Assembly (NCBI RefSeq): GCF_900116515.1
Contig: NZ_FPBA01000012.1
Location: forward strand, 62,001-126,000
Direction of reading: 5' to 3'
Length of the DNA stretch: 64,000 bases
Source of the DNA: Geodermatophilus amargosae
GTDB lineage: Bacteria; Actinomycetota; Actinomycetes; Mycobacteriales; Geodermatophilaceae
This document shows positions 19,554 through 27,067 of the stretch, piece by piece. Within the stretch, counting starts at the first letter, position 1; every line of letters starts with the position of its first letter. The position numbers and the translations under genes are program-made. The notes under the pieces were generated by a model. That model made no database searches. It saw nothing but the letters and a program-made list of their open reading frames with translations, and was not told where the DNA came from.

Positions 19554-21133
19554 CGCGCACGGTCCTCGTCCGAGCCGTCCACCCGGTCGGACCCTGCAGG
19601 CGGCTCCGGCGTGAGGGCGTCGAGGCGCTGAGCGGGCCAGGCGGCCGGCGACGTCTCGGCCGGGTTCTCCGACTGCGCTGGCTGGGACGCAGCGCCGTCG
19701 ACACCGCGGCCGTGCGCGCCGGAAGCCGTCGTCCCGGCCCGCGCGCCGGTACCGCGCGCCGGTGCCCGCCTGGCCGGTGGCTGCCCGTACCAGGGGGCGG
19801 AGTGCCCCACTCCGGCACCGGAAAGCACATCGGCCGCCGACGCCGCGACCCCCGCCGCAATCCGTCCCGCCTGGGACGTGCCGGCGGTCAGGGCGCGGAG
19901 CGCGCCGGCGAACCGGCTGCCGGTGACCGCGTCCGCGGTCGACTCCCCCTGCGCCCGGTCCCCGGCCACTCCCGCCGCCGCGCCCGACGCGGCCGCCCCG
20001 CCGGCGGAGCCGGCGGCCGCGGCCTCCGCCGCTCGACTGCCGCCGCCGACGTTCTGCAGTGCACCCAACAGCCCGCCGGAGGCGGCCAGCGAGGAGCGCA
20101 GCGCCGCACCGCTCGAGGTGCCCGGATCGACGAAGGCCAGCAGCCGAAACACCGCCAGCGGGCAGACCGCCCCGAGCAGGATCAGCAGGCAGCCGACCAC
20201 CGCCGTACCGACCGCGGACTCGGTGCTCGTCGCTTCGGCGCCGGTGAGGATCCCCTCGGTGATCGTCATCCCGACGCCGAGGACCAGCACGGCGACCGGG
20301 GAGACCAGCAACGCCGCCAGGAACCAGCGCAGGCTCCGCCAGAACCAGGCGCTGGAGCTCTGCGCCAGCAGGCCGCCAGCCGAGATTGCCGACGTCGCCG
20401 CCAGGACGACCAGCGCTGCCTCGCGGACCAGCATCAGCAGCAGGTAGCCGACGCTGGCGGGGACGAGCAGGAAGATCGAGCTCATCCCGAGGACGGTGGC
20501 GACCGTGCCGTCGACCAGGTCGCGGCCCACGCTGATCGAGGGGTCGAAGGCGGCCAGGGCGTCGATGTCGAGCAGGCTCTGCAGCAGGCCGGTGGTGAGC
20601 CCCGAGACTCCGGTGACCAGCAGCGCGGCCACCCCGAGGTAGCCGGACCAGACCAGGCCGAACTGCAGCAGCCCGACCAGCAGCCGGCCGAGGGTCTGCC
20701 CGTCACGGCGCAGCGCGGCCGCGCCCAACTGCACCAGACCCACGATCGCGGCGACGGCAGCGCCGATCCCGAAGGTCACCGCATAGATCCCGGCCAGCGG
20801 CCCGTCCGCGGACAGGTCCGGCGTCGCCAGCGCGTCGACCACCGAGAAGGCCAAACCCAACAGCCACAGCCCGGCCTCCCACAGCGCCAGCATCGCGGCG
20901 GTCCACACGTCGGTGACCGCGGCACCGGCCAGCTCACCGACCGCGCAGAACGGATCGGTCGGCAGACACGGCAGGGAGCCGTCCTCGGCCGCCGGATCTG
21001 CCGGGAAGGCCCACACCGGACCGGCGGATGCCGGCGTGACCGACGTCACCCACGCCGCCGCCGCCAGGACGAGGACGACCAGCCCGCGCGGGCCCGCCGG
21101 GCCACCGCGCCGTCGGCGCGGCCGCTCAGCCAT
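19550..21133 (-). CDS. TrbL/VirB6-like polytopic membrane protein
   Basis: A 527-residue protein with a cleavable signal peptide (cut probably near ASA-GP, residue 37), at least six hydrophobic segments between residues 75 and 335, and a low-complexity Gly/Ala/Ser cytosolic or periplasmic tail from about 350. This layout is that of TrbL/VirB6 proteins, which form the inner-membrane channel. It overlaps the next gene in the operon by 4 bp and the previous one by 8 bp. Confidence 0.82.
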   Translation of the reverse strand: MAERPRRRRGGPAGPRGLVVLVLAAAAWVTSVTPASAGPVWAFPADPAAEDGSLPCLPTDPFCAVGELAGAAVTDVWTAAMLALWEAGLWLLGLAFSVVDALATPDLSADGPLAGIYAVTFGIGAAVAAIVGLVQLGAAALRRDGQTLGRLLVGLLQFGLVWSGYLGVAALLVTGVSGLTTGLLQSLLDIDALAAFDPSISVGRDLVDGTVATVLGMSSIFLLVPASVGYLLLMLVREAALVVLAATSAISAGGLLAQSSSAWFWRSLRWFLAALLVSPVAVLVLGVGMTITEGILTGAEATSTESAVGTAVVGCLLILLGAVCPLAVFRLLAFVDPGTSSGAALRSSLAASGGLLGALQNVGGGSRAAEAAAAGSAGGAAASGAAAGVAGDRAQGESTADAVTGSRFAGALRALTAGTSQAGRIAAGVAASAADVLSGAGVGHSAPWYGQPPARRAPARGTGARAGTTASGAHGRGVDGAASQPAQSENPAETSPAAWPAQRLDALTPEPPAGSDRVDGSDEDRAR

Positions 21134-21935
21134 GGCGGAGCTCCCGGTAGCCGGCGGCGGTCGCCGCGTCAGTGCCCGGCCAGACCGAGGGAGCTGGCGC
21201 CGGCTCCGCCCCGGGGCCGATGACCCACCGCCCGCCGGTCCACGCCATCCGCTGGCAGTCGGCGACCGCGATGCGCGCGGTGCGCTCCACGGTGACCGTG
21301 AGCTCGGAGTTCACGCAGACGACCGCGAAGTCCGGTCCCACCGTGCCCTTGACCAGTCCCGTCACGGGGCGGACCACGACGGCCAGCTGCGGCGACCCGG
21401 CACCGGACAGCCCGGCCGCCGACAGCAGCCGGGCCATACCGTGCACACCGCTCCACGTCCGCGCCGTCGGGCCGCCCGGCGCCGCCCACCCGGTGATGAC
21501 CCGGCGGACGCCATCTATCGACCCGCTCTCCATCGCCGTCACGTCGAGGGCCGCCAGTTGCGCCAGCGCGCCCTCCGGTGTCCGGGGGAAGCCGGTGGGG
21601 ACGTCGGCCGGGCCGATTCCGGTGGCGCGCGGCAGCTCGAGGAGGGCGGGGGCCCGCGTCGACACGGGGCCCGGCAGCGCGTCGTCCGGATCGGCGGTCG
21701 GCATGGGCGCGGCAGCCAGCGCGTTCTGCCGTGACACCGTCGCCGACGGGGGCGCAACCTCGCGGCCAGCCGCCGACGCCGAGGCCTCGTCGCCGGTCAG
21801 TGCGGCGACGACCGCGAGGACGACCCCGGCCAGCACCGCCAGCGCGACCAGAGCGCTGAGCACGGCGACCGCCAGCAGCCGGGCCGGGCTCCACTTTGGG
21901 GAAGCGTCCGGCTGGTCTTCGTACCGGCGGCGCAT
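21126..21935 (-). CDS. single-pass transfer protein, VirB8/TcpC-like candidate
   Basis: A 269-residue protein with a short cytosolic N-terminus (MRRRYEDQPDASPKW), one membrane helix at about residues 19-44 and an extracytoplasmic domain with two late cysteines (VVCVNSEL, ADCQRM). This bitopic layout with a presumed NTF2-like domain matches VirB8/TcpC, but no motif proves it. Its ATG shares one base with the stop of the preceding gene (TGATG). Confidence 0.75.
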   Translation of the reverse strand: MRRRYEDQPDASPKWSPARLLAVAVLSALVALAVLAGVVLAVVAALTGDEASASAAGREVAPPSATVSRQNALAAAPMPTADPDDALPGPVSTRAPALLELPRATGIGPADVPTGFPRTPEGALAQLAALDVTAMESGSIDGVRRVITGWAAPGGPTARTWSGVHGMARLLSAAGLSGAGSPQLAVVVRPVTGLVKGTVGPDFAVVCVNSELTVTVERTARIAVADCQRMAWTGGRWVIGPGAEPAPAPSVWPGTDAATAAGYRELRHG

Positions 21936-22345
21936 CAGGTGCACCCGCTGCCGGTGATGGAGTCGAGGATCACCAGGATGACCGTGTAGGTGATGGCCAC
22001 CATGACGACCACCGCGACGCCCATGGCCCCGTACCGGGAGGCGTGCGGATGGGAGAAGATCCGGCCGACCAGGATCGAGCCCAGCGACACCACCGCGCTG
22101 ATCGCGATCAGCGCCAGGACGCCCCACTTCACCCACGCAGTCACGTCATCGGCGAAGGCCTGGGTGCCCGGGGGTGCCTGCGGGCAGACCCCGGGGGCCT
22201 CGTCCTCGACCGCTGCCGCCGCGGGCGTGGTGCTCGGCACGGCCAGCCAGGTCGTGGCGAGCACGAGGGCATAGCCGGTCCGGATCACCGCCCGGGCCGT
22301 CGTGTGCGAGCTGGTCAGCCGGTGTGGCCCATCCGCGCCGATCAT
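21935..22345 (-). CDS. small membrane protein, VirB2/TrbC-like candidate
   Basis: A 136-residue protein with a signal-peptide-like segment (about residues 20-48, ending in AAAA), followed by two membrane helices (about 70-92 and 104-125) separated by a short basic loop RIFSHPHASR. Small two-helix proteins in this position are pilin or channel subunits of VirB2/TrbC type; here this is inference. ATG 22345 overlaps the upstream stop as ATGA. Confidence 0.72.
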   Translation of the reverse strand: MIGADGPHRLTSSHTTARAVIRTGYALVLATTWLAVPSTTPAAAAVEDEAPGVCPQAPPGTQAFADDVTAWVKWGVLALIAISAVVSLGSILVGRIFSHPHASRYGAMGVAVVVMVAITYTVILVILDSITGSGCT

Positions 22346-23247
22346 GACGCCGCCGCTCGGCGTCGGTGCCGCGGCGGCCCGGTCGGCACCAGCAGGCCGG
22401 CCAACGACCGTCCGGCGGCGGCCACCGACCTCGGCAGCCGGTCCCCGGTCAGACCGGTGACCGCCAGCCGGGCATCCAGCGGTACCTGCACCACCCGACC
22501 GCGGGACCGCAGCCGCCCGAGGTGCGACCCGACGCTGGCCTCCACCGCCCGCGGCCATCGCGACGGCCCGACCGCAGCCACCCACGCGTCGCCGCCGACG
22601 GCTGCCAGCACGTGCTCGGTCTGCCGGATCGCCGGAACCGTGACCCGGGTGGCGACGACGAGCAGGTCAATGCTGCTCAGCGCGGTGCGCCCTTCGGGTC
22701 GGGCCGTGGTGAGCGCGCAGCCGGCGTCCACGACGAGCAGCTGCTCGCTGCCGTCGCCCTTCGGCGGCGGTCGCTCGTCCGCCGGGGGTTGCGCCAGCCG
22801 GAGGACGTCGAGACGACCGCGGCGGCCCCTGCGCCAGGCTCCGTCGATCCCCAGCTCGATGGTCGATGCCGACGTCAGTCCCGAGCGGGCCGGGTCGGCG
22901 TACTCGACCAACTGCACCCGGCAGCTGTCCGCCAGTGCCTCGGCGACCGCCAACGCCACGGTGGTCGCGCCCGCTCCGGCATGCCCCGCTGCCACCACCA
23001 CGGCGGCGGCGATGCCATCGACGTCCGCCCAAGGCACACGCGGGGCATCCCGCCGACAGGCCTCGCAGATGACCGCGGCGTTCAGCGCCGCGTCACCAGC
23101 GATGACCTCCGCACCGTCGACACGGTCGAAGACCCCCGCGCGAATTGCGACGACGGCCGCTCGCATCGCCGCCACCGTCATCGGCCGCGCCTGGGGAGAT
23201 CCCACGAGGCCGTTGGCCGACATCGACGCCGACCCTTCGAGGGTCAT
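22342..23247 (-). CDS. ParA/MinD-like P-loop protein, first gene of the transfer operon
   Basis: A 301-residue protein. The segment VVVAAGHAGAGATTVALAVA occupies the place of the deviant Walker A of ParA/MinD proteins, but both usual lysines are absent. LLVVDAGCAL fits Walker B and IDLLVVATRVTVPAIRQTE the following ParA-like strand. It may position the transfer machine or have lost ATP hydrolysis. ATG 23247 has GAGG nine bases upstream; ATG 23223 is an alternative. No gene lies closer upstream, so the operon promoter should be in 23250-23500, where ACTGGAGG boxes lie. Confidence 0.75.
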   Translation of the reverse strand: MTLEGSASMSANGLVGSPQARPMTVAAMRAAVVAIRAGVFDRVDGAEVIAGDAALNAAVICEACRRDAPRVPWADVDGIAAAVVVAAGHAGAGATTVALAVAEALADSCRVQLVEYADPARSGLTSASTIELGIDGAWRRGRRGRLDVLRLAQPPADERPPPKGDGSEQLLVVDAGCALTTARPEGRTALSSIDLLVVATRVTVPAIRQTEHVLAAVGGDAWVAAVGPSRWPRAVEASVGSHLGRLRSRGRVVQVPLDARLAVTGLTGDRLPRSVAAAGRSLAGLLVPTGPPRHRRRAAAS

Positions 23248-23419
23248 TGAAGCGAGCCTCGACCAGTACGCCCATCGGGCGAAACCGTGATCTGCATGTC
23301 CCCGACCGTGCCGGGGGTCCTCCGGTGATTCTTCAGTCGACAGACAGGGCAGCAGCACGCCCGGGAAGACGGCGGTCCCAGTGCAACGGGAGCGCATGGG
23401 GCGGCCGGCCCGGCGAACT

Positions 23420-23444
23420 ACTGGAGGTTCACCGCGGACTCCAG
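23420..23444. promoter_or_regulatory. ACTGGAGG box with inverted core before the transfer operon
   Basis: ACTGGAGG at 23420-23427 and the reversed core CTCCAG at 23439-23444 form an inverted pair 173 bp upstream of the first transfer gene. The same box precedes the relaxase and the xis gene. Confidence 0.38.
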
Positions 23445-23595
23445 CCGTCGAGCTGGGGCCCGGCCGGGGCGGCCAGCAGATTAGAAGTCCCAACCCGAGC
23501 TTACCGAACGGTGCCGCATGATGCCGTCTGCGCTGGTCAGAGCCGCGGCGGGTGCCGGCCCCTCCCGTCCCCTCTCCCCCGCTGTCGTGCAGTGC

Positions 23596-23614
23596 GCGAC
23601 CACATCGCGACCAC
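23596..23614 (+). repeat. direct repeat GCGACCAC, 11-bp spacing
   Basis: GCGACCAC at 23596 and 23607. The same octamer pair at the same 11-bp spacing occurs at 26932 and a close variant lies next to the tRNA at 40965. The pattern resembles arm-type binding sites of tyrosine integrases. Confidence 0.4.
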
Positions 23615-23695
23615 AGAGCTTCCGTGCTGGGGCGGCCGCCCTTCGACCGTTGCCCGCGAAGCTGCCGGCCGTGACCGATGACGAAGTGAGGCAAC

Positions 23696-23851
23696 CTGCG
23701 CGTCATCGAGCTGCGGGACCTAGCCCACGGGGAGACCTGGACCCTCTTCCGGGACATGAACGCCATTGCCATCCGCGGCGACCTGTCCGCGGAGGAGCGC
23801 ACGCGCGCCCTGGGCGAAGCCCTGAGCCAGATGATGGCCGAGCTCACCTGA
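23696..23851 (+). pseudogene. possible small or partial gene
   Basis: The frame read from 23696 gives LRVIELRDLAHGETW and continues to ALGEALSQMMAELT before a TGA, with high third-position G/C. It follows an in-frame stop at 23687-23689 with no ATG or GTG before ATG 23756 (31 codons). It may be a gene that lost its start, or a short gene starting at 23756. Confidence 0.3.
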
Positions 23852-23983
23852 GGGCACGGCCACGTCCCTGAGCTCCCCCGCCGGCTGCATCCGATGGGGG
23901 CTCAGTGCTGCTTGGGTGGCCAGGCTGCCGATGGTGGGCAGTGACGGCCTGTCGTGACGCCGTCACTGACCGACGAGACCTGG

Positions 23984-24394
23984 ATGATCCGCCGCACCCT
24001 GCCTGCCGCCCTGGCCGGCGCCGCCCTACTGCTCGCAGGCTGCTCCAACGGCGAAGACGAGGCCGCGGCGAAGGCCTGCACGCTGTTCGAGGACTCCGTG
24101 AACAGCTTCCTCGTCCTCGCCGAGGACGGCATGGACTTCGAGCCGTCCACCGTCCGACAGGCCATCGCCGTGGCCGGCGACAGCCTGGGCGACGCCGTCG
24201 ACGCCGCGCCGGCGTCGCTGGCGACCGACATGCGGGACGCGCAGGAGTTGGTGCAGCTATACGCGCAGTCGCTGGCGATCGGCCGCAGCACAGACGACGT
24301 GGGAAACCTGATGTTCGGCCAGTTCAAGGACGTGAAGGCCGGGTGTGGCGAAGCCGGCGCGCCGATCGACTACCCGCCGAGCTTCAACGACTGA
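23984..24394 (+). CDS. putative lipoprotein
   Basis: A 136-residue protein. MIRR is followed by a hydrophobic stretch and the lipobox LLAGC, so it should be lipid-anchored at Cys21. The mature part is acidic and helical with one more cysteine pair (KAC, AGC). ATG 23984 gives a normal signal peptide, and GTG 23954 would add ten residues before it. It is a single gene on the plus strand, back-to-back with the transfer operon. The function is unknown; entry exclusion is one common role for lipoproteins of such elements, but nothing here proves it. Confidence 0.7.
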   Translation: MIRRTLPAALAGAALLLAGCSNGEDEAAAKACTLFEDSVNSFLVLAEDGMDFEPSTVRQAIAVAGDSLGDAVDAAPASLATDMRDAQELVQLYAQSLAIGRSTDDVGNLMFGQFKDVKAGCGEAGAPIDYPPSFND

Positions 24395-24467
24395 TCCAGT
24401 GACGGAAAGCCTCCCCGTGACCCCGGCGGGGGCCGAGCGGGGCTGTGTCGTTGGTGATGATGGGCGG

Positions 24468-24656
24468 GTGCGCACCGTCTCGGCGTCGACCGCGCTGCCG
24501 TACCCGCACCTTGAGCCGCCACGGCCGGCCTGCGCGGCCAGCTGCGGCTGGTGCTGCTCGACGACGACGCCGGCGGCCTGCCGGACTGGTCGATGCTTGC
24601 CGTCACCGGTCCGCTCGACACCACGAACGGCCTCGGACGGACCCGGTACGAGTAAG
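24468..24656 (+). pseudogene. frameshifted copy of the 40.3-kb gene
   Basis: From GTG 24468 the sequence reads VRTVSASTALPYPHLE, then must shift frame to continue as ATAGLRGQLRLVLL and LPDWSMLAVTGPLDTT before TAA 24654. The gene at 40281-40541 reads QASTSLPYDNLGRATAGLRA and LPDWSTLAVTGPEITTD in one frame. This copy is therefore a frameshifted and shortened paralog. Confidence 0.6.
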
Positions 24657-24924
24657 CAGCCACGGTCGAAAGCCGGCCGGCGAACTCACCGTGAGCGGCG
24701 ACGTCGCAGGGCGTGGACAGGAGGCACTGGTATCAGCGGAAGGGCGCACGACGTCCGTTCAGCACCGGGACGTTGACCAGGGTCAAGATGACGGGACTTC
24801 CCAGGTCAGGAAGGCCATCCTGTGACTATCGTTCGCACACGGTAGCGACACGCTGAGACGTCACCCCCCCGTTACTAACCCCCCGGGAACCCGGATGTCG
24901 CGGGGGGCGTGAGAGGTTAAGAAC

Positions 24925-25680
24925 GTGCAGGAGCGTGCCGATCAGTACAGCGACGAGACGGGGGAGGGAGACATCGATGGCGAGCCCAGTAGTACAGCGT
25001 CCGACGGTCAAGACTCGACCTCGCCCACGTCCGGCAGTCACGTACCTGAGCTTCGACAACAGCCATCAGCTGCGTCAGTCCCGGCTCGATCGGGTGCGTC
25101 AGATGGAGGAGAAGCAGGCGAAGCAGAGCCTGCGGACCTACAAGCAGCTCGTGCGGGCCTTGAACACAGCCCTCGCTCAGACGAAGACGACGAAGAAGTC
25201 CTCGAAGGTGAACTCGAAGAGGACGCCGAAGGGTCAGGTCAGCAAGAGCTCGTAAGGATCATCGCTGCTGCTCTGACTCGGTCGTCTAGCTGGTCGGGGC
25301 TCCTGCCACCACCGGATGACTTCGCCAAGTATCCGCATCACGTGCAGGCGCAGATGATGGCTTGGAACGACGCAACCACCGTCGATGAGAGTCGGCGCCA
25401 GGACAAGCTCGTCGACGCGGAGATCGACCAGGCTCGCGTTGGGCGTTGGATCGCACTGGGCGTCACCCTGGCCTGCCTCGCCGCCGCCATCATTTTCTTC
25501 GGCTTGGGCAACAACGTGGCCGGCATCGCCTTCCTGGCCACACCGGTGCTCGCGGCCGGTGGACAGTTCCTGGCCCAGGTGTTCTCCGGAAGCAGTCGGT
25601 CGAGCAGCCCTCCGCCACCGTCGTCTCCCGTGCCGGCCACGGACCCGCCGCCCGAGTCGGAACGCAACAGCTTGTCGTAG
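24925..25680 (+). CDS. DUF2335-like membrane protein
   Basis: A 251-residue protein from GTG 24925 with GAGAGG eight bases upstream. Residues 1-110 are an acidic, low-complexity segment. Residues about 118-210 resemble DUF2335: WSGLLPPPDDFAKYPH, then a charged helix and two membrane helices (about 173-192 and 196-213). The tail is Pro/Ser-rich. No other ATG or GTG exists between 24925 and the domain, so the acidic part should be translated, even though its third positions are unusually A-rich. That part overlaps the nested frame 24977-25255. The 3' end overlaps an opposite-strand gene. Confidence 0.65.
   Translation: MQERADQYSDETGEGDIDGEPSSTASDGQDSTSPTSGSHVPELRQQPSAASVPARSGASDGGEAGEAEPADLQAARAGLEHSPRSDEDDEEVLEGELEEDAEGSGQQELVRIIAAALTRSSSWSGLLPPPDDFAKYPHHVQAQMMAWNDATTVDESRRQDKLVDAEIDQARVGRWIALGVTLACLAAAIIFFGLGNNVAGIAFLATPVLAAGGQFLAQVFSGSSRSSSPPPPSSPVPATDPPPESERNSLS
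24977..25255 (+). CDS. nested basic protein in the +1 frame
   Basis: A 92-residue frame from ATG 24977, preceded by GGGGGAGGGAG with good spacing, lying wholly inside the DUF2335-like gene. Third positions are almost all G or C, better than in the outer frame. The product is strongly basic: MASPVVQRPTVKTRPRPRP, then a helical LDRVRQMEEKQAKQSLR part and a Lys/Ser-rich tail. It has no known motif. Either both frames are used, or one of them is not translated; codon bias favours this one and the domain match favours the outer one. Confidence 0.5.
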   Translation: MASPVVQRPTVKTRPRPRPAVTYLSFDNSHQLRQSRLDRVRQMEEKQAKQSLRTYKQLVRALNTALAQTKTTKKSSKVNSKRTPKGQVSKSS

Positions 25681-26201
25681 TTAGGCGGGACCAGCTCACT
25701 GTCCTGCCACTTGCGGGCAGGGACGGGACTGTTCTGAGCGGCTCCCTCAGGGTACGTTTGCCCGGGGGCGCTGAAGTAGAGGCGCCGCACGTCCGAGTCC
25801 GACTCCTCCGCGTCGAAGGTGGCGCGGGCCATCGACCGTCGGACGCTCCCGTCAGTGCAGCCGCCCTGCCTACTGGCCTGTAAGTAGAAATCCAGGTCAC
25901 TGTGCGTGCCGTGCACCACGGCGATGGCCCGTGCAACCGACATGGCCCACGGCTCCACCTGAAGGACGTCGCTGTCGTCTAGGCGTCGGCCCACGGGGAT
26001 GACGCGGCGGCCCTCGTCGATCGACCACATCGTGACGCGGTCGACGACGGACCCCCGCCAGCGAATGTCGGTGTAGGTCACTAGGACGTCCCAGTCGTGC
26101 ACCTCGGCCCAGTCGAAGTGCCGCCGGTTGTCCTTATCCTCCGAGTCGGGGGCCAGCCCGTAGGCGATGCTCAGGTCGACCTCCGGCAGGAAGACGAGCA
26201 A
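25338..26201 (-). CDS. hypothetical protein, start uncertain
   Basis: A 287-residue frame with strong third-position G/C from about 26,250 down to 25,600. Readable parts include HFDWAEVHDWDVLVTY, RVTMWSIDEGRRVIP and DSDVRRLYFSAPGQTYPEG. No membrane segment or motif is recognised. Coding-like sequence continues upstream of TTG 26201 (EHGQVEGWYIRNHS) without an ATG or GTG, so the 5' end may be truncated. The last third runs antisense to the DUF2335-like gene, and the true C-terminus may be shorter in evolution. Confidence 0.5.
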   Translation of the reverse strand: MLVFLPEVDLSIAYGLAPDSEDKDNRRHFDWAEVHDWDVLVTYTDIRWRGSVVDRVTMWSIDEGRRVIPVGRRLDDSDVLQVEPWAMSVARAIAVVHGTHSDLDFYLQASRQGGCTDGSVRRSMARATFDAEESDSDVRRLYFSAPGQTYPEGAAQNSPVPARKWQDSELVPPNYDKLLRSDSGGGSVAGTGDDGGGGLLDRLLPENTWARNCPPAASTGVARKAMPATLLPKPKKMMAAARQARVTPSAIQRPTRAWSISASTSLSWRRLSSTVVASFQAIICACT

Positions 26202-26350
26202 GTCGCTGTGGTTTCGGATGTACCAGCCCTCGACCTGACCGTGCTCGCCGTAGTTCGTCGGGTCACTGGCTCTCGTTCTGGTTAACGTCGTCCTGACGAA
26301 TCGAGCAGTGCTTGGCGGCGGGTGCCGATCCCGCTCCTAAGGTCGGCGGT

Positions 26351-26503
26351 ATGACCGACGACACCAAGGCACGCGACGGCGCGCCGTTCCCTGAGCCGAG
26401 ACCCGAGCGGACCGGGTTCGGCCCCATGGACACCGACGACCTCAGGCAATGGCTCAAGGCCAAGCGCCGCTGGGAGGAGGAACACGGCCCGGCCGACGAG
26501 TGA
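26351..26503 (+). CDS. small hypothetical protein
   Basis: A 50-residue charged protein from ATG 26351 with AAGG upstream. The C-terminal half, LRQWLKAKRRWEEEHG, is an amphipathic charged helix. No family is recognised. Confidence 0.5.
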   Translation: MTDDTKARDGAPFPEPRPERTGFGPMDTDDLRQWLKAKRRWEEEHGPADE

Positions 26504-26647
26504 CCTCAGCCGGGCGCCAGCGGACGTCGACGACCATCTGCCGCCGCAGCCGCGTGCGCTCGACCAGCAGGCTGACTGGCCGCCTCGACACGCCGCTCAT
26601 CGTGCGCGAATCCCAGTCGGGTCCTTCCTCATGCCTACCGTCTGCTC

Positions 26648-26869
26648 ATGGACGCCATCGACCCGAGCCGCCTCACCGCACAGCACCTCGACCGGCCCGT
26701 CGAGCTCCGCTGGGAGATGACTGTCGGCAACCAGGTCCACCGGGCCACGGTCCGCGGCATCCTCCTCCGCATCCGCCACGACGAGTTCGGTGCCACCGTC
26801 ACCGTCAAGGTGGGACCGCACCTCATCGAGGCCAACCCGCACAACGACCCCGCTGAGGTCTGGGTCTAG
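26648..26869 (+). CDS. small hypothetical protein
   Basis: A 73-residue protein (MDAIDPSRLTAQHLDRPVEL) with alternating hydrophobic residues in VHRATVRGILLRIRH and ATVTVKVGPHLIEA, consistent with a small beta-barrel. Third positions are G/C-rich. The function is unknown. Confidence 0.55.
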   Translation: MDAIDPSRLTAQHLDRPVELRWEMTVGNQVHRATVRGILLRIRHDEFGATVTVKVGPHLIEANPHNDPAEVWV

Positions 26870-26931
26870 GACTGAGGCGCCGGCCAGAATTGCGCGGACG
26901 CCAGCTGCGCGTCAAGGTTTGCGGACCATGG

Positions 26932-26977
26932 GCGACCACACAGCGACCACACGCACCGCTCAAGCCGCTGACCTGCG
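26932..26977 (+). repeat. GCGACCAC direct repeat plus 14-bp repeat
   Basis: GCGACCAC at 26932 and 26943 (11-bp spacing), followed at 26964-26977 by GCCGCTGACCTGCG. The same 14-mer lies at 41010-41023, six bases from the tRNA-Asn 3' end, again beside GACCA repeats. It may be an old attachment-site end. Confidence 0.4.
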
Positions 26978-27067
26978 CATATACATCAGCCCGCGGATAC
27001 CTAATGAGCAGGTCGGCCCGCCGATCGCGTCAGGCAGATGACAGGCGCGGCCTTTATCGTGTGTCCC

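Larger units (their letters stand above)
23248..23695. other. 448-bp intergenic region before the transfer operon
   Basis: No convincing gene. It holds an ACTGGAGG box with an inverted CTGGAG core (23420-23444) and a direct repeat GCGACCAC (23596-23614), both listed separately. It should contain the promoter of the 12.7-kb minus-strand operon. Confidence 0.5.

Noticed and set aside
23480..23520. tRNA-like GACTTCTAATC loop on the minus strand
   Set aside because: It looks like the anticodon loop of tRNA-Arg(TCT), but flanking bases do not pair into an anticodon stem and no acceptor stem is present.
23863..23872. GTCCCTGAGC, a half site of the 27-bp repeats
   Set aside because: The centre and second arm are absent and no gene unit is bounded by it; a chance match cannot be excluded.
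24445..24825. Several overlapping short open frames between 24.4 and 24.9 kb
   Set aside because: Apart from the frameshifted paralog they show no motif, no ribosome site and inconsistent codon bias.
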